Source: Anastrepha obliqua
Lineage: Eukaryota; Arthropoda; Insecta; Diptera; Tephritidae
NCBI RefSeq assembly: GCF_027943255.1
Contig: NC_072893.1
Location: forward strand, 127,595,784 to 127,659,783
Direction: 5' to 3'
Length of the DNA stretch: 64,000 nt
Shown here: positions 59,646 through 64,000 of the stretch, one piece after another
Position numbering within the stretch: position 1 is the stretch's first letter
Layout of the letters: the number at the start of each line of letters is the position of its first letter
Made by a program: the position numbers and the translations under genes
Notes under the pieces: generated by a model
Databases searched by the model: none
Seen by the model: the letters and a program-made list of their open reading frames with translations, nothing else
What the model was told of the DNA's origin: nothing

Positions 59646-62426
59646 GAGGGAATACATTTTTAAATAAAATATAAACCCCTGCTTACTATAATATATATAC
59701 TGTTAAGTAATTTTAAAGAACCCTGCCAGAAACTCATTGCTGAAGATGATCGCTGCGGATCTTGTTCAAGGAGATTATGCTGCTAAAATTGTATAAGATA
59801 ACAAGCGTTAAAGGAGCAAATGACAAAATTATGACTTGAAGCATTGAGGAAACTTATGGAAAGTGGTTCACGCATTAGATGTCAAGTCCGTCACCAGCCA
59901 ATATTAACCTCAAATTCAACAGGAAATAATTCAAAGGTCTTACCTATTTTACTATAACTTTGCCGCTACTTGAGTACATTTAACAAAAGCATTGTTGTTT
60001 TTGCCAGCGAATGATTTTTGGAGAAATATGAATATGTACATTTATTTATTTTGTTGGGGTGTATACTTAATTGTTGTTAATGATTAGTAATTTAGTGTTT
60101 GTAATGTTAAAAGTCCCCCCCCAACCAAAATAATTATTACTTAGTAGACAAATTTCTGATTCCACAAACTTTTTTTTTTTTTCAAAAGTCCACTTGTTTA
60201 TTTTTTTAAGTTTATTTAATAATGAATATCAATGGAGCAGTATTTACAGATTGAATTCGCTTCGGCGAATTTTTTCATATTAAAATACGGTTATATTATA
60301 TAAGTTATTTATATTCTATTGTACCTATGAGCTTTTAATAAATCTCATTTTTATCATTCCTAGAAGTTATTTCAATATCAATTTAGTACTATATTTTATA
60401 AATTTTTATTACATTTTGTCGAATTGTTACGTTATATTATTAACATGATTTTGCAGAATGCTTAAAGTTGTTTCAATGCTCTCTCTCTCTCTCTCTCTCT
60501 CGATTGGTGTTTAGTTGATCAGTGACGTAATGGTTATTAATAAAATATTTAAGTGATAAATGCTATGACTATTCTAACTGAGACAAAAATATATCAAACG
60601 ACAGCAATTACTATCAATGTTTAATGTATATTTTTCTTAGAATTAAATTTTTGTATGTACATACATTTACTATTATGACGCAAATTCAAATTCAGCATTT
60701 AATGAATGTGGCTAATAATTTGATAAGCTTGCAATTATGAAAAACTCTTGCACAAGGCTAATACAAAAATGTATTTAACATTTGAATTTCTTAAAATTGT
60801 TTTCTTCTTCATTTCTACTTTTGTCTTTTGTTAGGAAATTTTTAATGTTTCCCAATTTTTGCTTAACTTTGGTGTAAGTAACCTTAAACAAATTTCGCCC
60901 TTGTATTATTTTTGTTATTTTAAGTAGTATATGAAATTTAAAATCTAACTCATAATAAAAAATAGTTGATGGTTACGTTTGTATTTCGCTTAATTTCACT
61001 ATAATCTTACAATAAATTATGTTTCAAGTAATTTCAAAGCTGCACTTAATTGATGTACTCAAAAAAAAAGTTAAACCCTAAAGCACTTACGAACAAATGT
61101 AGTATTTTTATGCGAAATTTCAAGTAGCATTTGAAATCTATACATAATTTTTTTGATTTTTGAAAGAATTTTACGGTAGCTTTTGGGCAGTCACTGATTT
61201 TTAGCAATTTGTTCCCTAAAATCTTCAATAATAATCTGGGTAGCTTCATTATGAATGTGTATATAACTCTAAGGCCTTTTCAAGGCTTTTCGGTACATTA
61301 TTTATGTTTGTATGTATATGGTAATATGCATATGAATAAATGTACGTACATAAGTATTTAAATATGTTTGTTAAAATTTTAGCATTCATCAGTTCTGTAA
61401 CAATTCTATGCTATCGAAATGGATGTGATGGCTTATGTGGAAGAATACTGTTTGTTATAACTAAAACAATGGAAATATAATGTGCACGTGTGTGTGAAAA
61501 TTCTTGCAAGAAAAAAATAAATAAATTATGAGTACTATTGAATGCAAGGAAAATTGAAAGAAGCAGCTTTCTTCACACATACGTTGCACGCAAATTTGCG
61601 TACGTTGTACGGAAAATTTATGATATTTGAGTATTTTTTAGTTAAGTGGTATACTTATACATGCAGTCGGAATAGTGTGTGAATATATAGCGAATGATTA
61701 CCACAGTCGGTTATAGATCGAACTATCGTTTGCACTACAGACAGGTTTAATGTCGTTGTTGCCGTAATCGAAAAGAACAAAAGTTGTGAATGACAACCCA
61801 CTCTTACAAAATACAGCATTATATAAAATATACATATGCACGAGCCTGGAAAATATTTTGTGCTGTTACAACAGTAATAACAACAACAACGACAATAATA
61901 TATGTAGATCGAAGTACAATAGATTGCTGCCGAGATGCCTTTGAAAAATGGCTATCCTAAATAACCAATCGGTTTGTCGAAATCACACGCACACAAAAGC
62001 ATCCTAGACATGTTTCCAATTGCTGCTAACATAATCACAAAAATGGGCAGCTTAGAGGTATCGTGCGAAGGATAATACAAAGTACCTACAGATGTATGTA
62101 GACACAACACAATGGTTAAGATTAGACTAGATGTTGTTAGGAAAGACTGTAATTCGTAATATTTGTACCAGCATATTTAGTCTCGGGTCACCTGACAATG
62201 GTAGAAAAATTAGGATAATATATTTATGCTTAAACGTAATAAATCTCTTAGAAATACTATGAATTTTTTAAAGCGCTTTTGCGTTTTTCTCTTGTTTTTT
62301 TAAACTAAATATTTTTTTGTCAGTGCATATATATAGAAAAAACCCTCTTTTCTTATATTTATCTGCCTTCTCTATTCATTCATTATCTCCTATTCATATT
62401 CCACTTTTGCGCTTCCATATCTCTTA
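59646..62426. other. AT-rich intergenic DNA with (CT)n
   Basis: No gene. A (CT)11 tract lies at 60479-60501. At 61845-61895 a diverged GAAAATATTTTGTGCTGTTA followed by AACAACAACAACG may be another SINE-B tail. Confidence 0.4.
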
Positions 62427-63983
62427 CTAGCAATGCTTATGCCGTATATGATAGTTCAAACCGCTTGGGTGAGAATAGCTACGCGAACAATATTTGCACA
62501 CATACCGCTTTATGCTGCCACCATATGCGCCAATCGCTTGTCCACTACTGCCGACGCCGTGGTTACTTGGTTCTTCCCCTTCCTCATACTCCTCTTCGTC
62601 ATCATCATCTTCTTCCTGCTCATCTTCTCGTCTTGAAATGTCTTCATTTTCATCACCATCTTCATCCATTTGTGTACCTTGAGGTTCATTACCATTATCA
62701 TCATCATCGGCTTCATCTTCGTCTTCATCAACATCTTCATCGCCTTCGCCATCGCCCTCCGAATCTGTTACCATCTGTGCATAGTCATCACTTTGTTGTT
62801 GTCCAGGTATAACTGTTTCAAAAATCTCCAACGGGTTGATGCTATTGTTACCGCTAACCCGTCCTACCTTGGAGTTTGCAGCATTCGCCGCATCTTGTTG
62901 AGCGTCGGGCGAATTTTCGCATCCAGGACAAGCGTAAGGTTTACGCAAGTAGATAGCACTAGTGAATATCTCTTTGCAGTAATCACAACGGTATTTACGA
63001 TGCATCTTCAGATGGTTCGATAAATGATGTCTCAAACGGAAGAGTTTATTACAATAGTCACAGCGAAATGGTCGCTCCTCTTTATGGTTAGCCATATGAA
63101 TATCTCGCTCCTTACTACTGCTCAGCACTTGACCACAAACCATACATGGAAATGCGGTTGCACTTTCGTGAGTCATAATATGGGAGATGAAATGGTTTTC
63201 TGTGCCATATGATGCACTACAGATGGAACATTTGAACTGTTTCTCTTTCTGATGTGTATTCATATGATAGCGTATGGCCTGTTTTGATTTGAATCCTTTT
63301 TTGCAAATGGGACATTTAAATGGGGTCTCATTCGAATGTTTAATCATATGATTGCGGTATAGCGAGTAGTATTGGAAGGTTTTGTTGCACAATGCACAGT
63401 ATGCAGTGCCACGTATTTGACGCCGTTTCGTCTTCATTTCACCGCCACTACCATCAGCTGCCCCACCCAGTATGCTAGCATCCAAAGAGTCAGTGGGAGC
63501 AATAAATAATTGATTATCGAAATCTTCTTCTTCGTCGTTTTCATAAGCGCCGGTTGTATCAAAATCGTCCTTAACCGGAGCATAATCGGCAGCATCGAAA
63601 GCAGTATTACCATTTGAGGTTGCGTTAGTTTTCATTTTTACATTTGGTGTGGAGGATATTGGTGTGTACTTATTTGCATAAGATTGGAAATTTGCTGGAT
63701 CGGCACGCCACTGTGCTGCCGACTCTTTAACGGCACCTGAAGCATGTTCTTTCTCGTCTTCCAGCGTGTCATCATCAACACTATTATTTTTCCTCTTTTT
63801 ATTAAAATCAACTTGTCTTTTAACATCTCCTTGCTTTGAAACTGCAGCAGACACCGGTTGTCGGTGTAGTGCATTATGACTGCTTGTATGGCGGTATGTT
63901 GTTGAATTATCCTGCCCATTTAAACTATAGTCCTCAGACTCTGTGTGCACATTTACGTCCAGATAGTTGCCGCAATCCAAATA
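62427..63983 (-). CDS. C2H2 zinc-finger protein, 3' exon (5' end outside window)
   Basis: The last coding exon of a minus-strand gene, at least 519 residues. An in-frame TAG sits directly before the frame and there is no ATG, but a good acceptor (TTTTTATAATTAG) ends at 63984, so the exon begins at 63983 and earlier exons lie outside. Fingers: YCALCNKTFQYYSLYRNHMI, FKCPICKKGFKSKQAIRYHM, FKCSICSASYGTENHFISHI, FPCMVCGQVLSSSKERDIHM and FRCDYCNKLFRLRHHLSNHL. The sixth is odd (YRCDYCKEIFTSAIYLRKPY, then ACPGC), with Cys-Cys instead of the two His. A long acidic Asp/Glu run (about 400-480) precedes the last finger, YVCKYCSRSYSHPSGLNYHI, which ends the protein at KHC. It is likely a nuclear DNA-binding regulator; the orthologue is not recognised. 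Confidence 0.9.
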   Translation of the reverse strand, partial: YLDCGNYLDVNVHTESEDYSLNGQDNSTTYRHTSSHNALHRQPVSAAVSKQGDVKRQVDFNKKRKNNSVDDDTLEDEKEHASGAVKESAAQWRADPANFQSYANKYTPISSTPNVKMKTNATSNGNTAFDAADYAPVKDDFDTTGAYENDEEEDFDNQLFIAPTDSLDASILGGAADGSGGEMKTKRRQIRGTAYCALCNKTFQYYSLYRNHMIKHSNETPFKCPICKKGFKSKQAIRYHMNTHQKEKQFKCSICSASYGTENHFISHIMTHESATAFPCMVCGQVLSSSKERDIHMANHKEERPFRCDYCNKLFRLRHHLSNHLKMHRKYRCDYCKEIFTSAIYLRKPYACPGCENSPDAQQDAANAANSKVGRVSGNNSINPLEIFETVIPGQQQSDDYAQMVTDSEGDGEGDEDVDEDEDEADDDDNGNEPQGTQMDEDGDENEDISRREDEQEEDDDDEEEYEEGEEPSNHGVGSSGQAIGAYGGSIKRYVCKYCSRSYSHPSGLNYHIRHKHC

Positions 63984-64000
63984 CTAATTATAAAAATTTG

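Noticed and set aside
62465..62812. Histidine- and leucine-rich plus-strand frames
   Set aside because: Antisense of the Asp/Glu run of the zinc-finger gene.

Overview
This is nuclear DNA of a higher fly (Diptera, Brachycera), most likely a tephritid fruit fly. The host genes are close to Drosophila proteins (V-ATPase subunit D, an activin-type R-Smad, a zona pellucida cuticle protein, C2H2 zinc-finger proteins). Introns have GT-AG ends. An intact DD41D transposon of the rosa type, first described from tephritids, is present. Most of the window is AT-rich intergenic and intronic DNA filled with transposable elements; no bacterial or viral genes are seen.

Layout: 394-1470 Vha36-1 (+, 4 coding exons). 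2094-5766 a decayed non-LTR element, called LINE-A here. 8004-23612 a six-exon ZP-domain membrane protein (-), whose introns hold a tRNA-derived SINE, a Helitron-like endonuclease remnant, an RNase H LINE (LINE-C) with a LINE-A piece inside it, and several Tc1/mariner remnants. 24250-25133 a Tc1-like remnant. 27740-31068 a short element split by a complete but decayed RTE-type LINE. 36128-37429 an intact DD41D transposon. 37680-42046 a 5'-truncated RTE copy interrupted by a 3.66 kb RNase H LINE (LINE-D) with an open frame and a perfect 12-bp target duplication. 46361-51291 three C2H2 zinc-finger genes, two of them a tandem pair of close paralogues. 52330-53484 a second, internally deleted LINE-A. 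56440-57867 Smox (Smad2). 62427-63983 the 3' part of another C2H2 zinc-finger gene that runs off the window.

The host genes do not form one pathway. They cover lysosomal/vacuolar acidification (Vha36-1), apical extracellular matrix (ZP protein), activin/TGF-beta signalling (Smox) and putative transcription factors. The most interesting structure is the relation among the repeats. A ~127 bp short element (SINE-B, six copies or fragments) has the head and tail of LINE-A. A tRNA-headed SINE (SINE-T, six copies) shares the last bases before its tail with the RTE element. LINE-A has a 2A-like motif ahead of its zinc fingers. LINE-D ends in four TTAGG units, the ancestral insect telomere motif. The Vha36-1 upstream region carries two 10-bp palindromes resembling the CLEAR/E-box site of V-ATPase genes. 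I found no wholly new gene system.
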